A stretch of 64,000 nt of DNA from Agaricus subrufescens (Eukaryota > Basidiomycota > Agaricomycetes > Agaricales > Agaricaceae): the NCBI GenBank assembly GCA_029945375.1, contig CM057063.1, positions 620,001 to 684,000 on the forward strand, in the 5' to 3' direction. How positions within the stretch are numbered: position 1 is the first letter of the stretch; each line of letters opens with the position of its first letter. Of this stretch, positions 63,001 through 64,000 are shown piece by piece. Under the pieces are notes generated by a model. It saw only the letters and a program-made list of their open reading frames with translations. It had not been told where the DNA came from and did no database searches. The translations under genes were made by a program, and so were the position numbers.

Positions 63001-64000
63001 TCCGCAATCTGCTCCCATTTCTCTCGGCCAATCTGAAACACCGAGAAATGCGTGTTTCTTTTCTTTACAGGAGATCAAAATAACTTGTTAAGAATCAAGT
63101 ACCATTGTATGGGTACGGTGTAGCTACACGTACTACCAGGATCACGCCCAAGACAAGAGATACTTCCATTACAACCGCAGTCTTTCAAATTGACGATTAC
63201 CGTTAATGATGGATCTATTCAGCGAAACTTAGCTTGGCCCGAGTGAGGGAATAAACTTTACGTTTCATCAACTCAATCGAAAAAAAAACAATTGGCCGAC
63301 GCTTTGGATGGATTTGAGATGCCAGGCTGATTTAATAAGGGGAAAGAAGACACCCTCAAAGCGCATAAAAATCGCTCCAATGTGTTGGCTTTTGCCCTCG
63401 TGTACGTTCCATATACATCGACTCCACAAAAATTGCTTTGTTCCCAATGACTGGGCTATGAGCTAACGCAAACATTGTCGCAAGTTTTTATGTACAACTG
63501 CATCCGCCGCCCCAAATATAATTCACCTCCCACTTCACATTTATGGCATTAAGTACGTCACGCCGAAAATCATTCTAGTCCGCAAATTCAATGCTGAATA
63601 GATGTCACGGACATGCTTCCCGCTCTTCTGGGGCGGCTTTACATACTGGTTCCACGATGTACCGCGGCGACTTTCCGTTGAATAGCAGGTTCCAGAAAAT
63701 CAAGTAAGGGAAGAAAGATCATAGACTCAGGCGTGATTTGATGTCGGAGAACTCGAAGTGAATAGTTGTTGTTTGTGTGATAATACTTTCTTGCGTCCCG
63801 TGGACTGATCCCAATATCTGTGTACTGGTCTCTCGCACTCTGTCCACTGTAGTGAAAGCAAGCAGGTTGCTGGTGTCTGTGCCTGTTTTATGTGTCTGCT
63901 CAGAGCTTGGTCAAAGGGAGGAGATTGATCAGAGTAAAGCGACGTAGCTTGTTATTGAGGCGGTAACACAAAAGTACATATAAGTCGTTACAAGCTGGGT
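60077..64000. other. Gene-poor right end
   Basis: About 3.9 kb with no supported gene. A 91-codon open frame on the plus strand (61098-61373) has no recognisable domain or splice support. Two close copies of CTCGCCGGAT lie near 62333-62357. The first few hundred bases are probably the promoter of the Zn2Cys6 gene. Confidence 0.45.

Overview
The window looks like nuclear DNA from a mushroom-forming basidiomycete (Agaricomycete). Genes on both strands are cut by many introns of about 45-60 nt. The fatty acid synthase is one fused alpha/beta polypeptide. F-box, P450, Zn2Cys6 and DHA1-transporter genes are of the types common in that class. I cannot name the species. Gene models were assembled by hand from reading frames, splice signals and family motifs, so the outer limits are firmer than each internal splice site.

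Layout. 0-3.2 kb: the 5' part of PWP1 (minus, cut by the window edge) and a divergent small TUDOR-domain gene. This block is followed by a tandem second copy that carries a relic of the PWP1 5' end and a second TUDOR gene. 3.7-10.1 kb: an intact P450 (plus), an AANAT-like acetyltransferase (minus) and the sterol 14-alpha-demethylase CYP51 (minus). 10.8-21.1 kb: three tandem paralogous DHA1-type MFS transporters (minus), with a 151-bp TA-flanked inverted-repeat element (MITE-like) between copies 2 and 3. 23.1-29.7 kb: a mitochondrial RNB exoribonuclease divergent from a lysine-rich nucleolar-type protein, then an Env7/STK16-type kinase. 31.6-35.4 kb: a short F-box protein and an unrecognised proline/lysine-rich protein. 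35.7-48.4 kb: the fused fatty acid synthase. 48.7-53.9 kb: GTR2/RagC and VTC4 head to head. 57.6-60.1 kb: a Zn2Cys6 transcription factor. The rest (53.9-57.6 and 60.1-64 kb) shows no gene I can support.

How genes may work together. CYP51, the azole target, lies beside three drug:H+ antiporter-type transporters; a shared role in sterol or azole physiology is only an inference. GTR2 (TORC1 nutrient signalling at the vacuole) and VTC4 (vacuolar polyphosphate synthesis) share a promoter of about 115 bp. The RNB nuclease and the nucleolar-type protein share about 87 bp. Most other genes are housekeeping genes with no evident cluster logic. I found no CRISPR array, rRNA, convincing tRNA or autonomous transposon. 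The most unusual structures are the duplicated PWP1/TUDOR block, the MFS triplication with copied promoters and a motif-A change in one copy, the MITE-like element, the kinase with a large acidic insert, and a GC-AG intron in GTR2.
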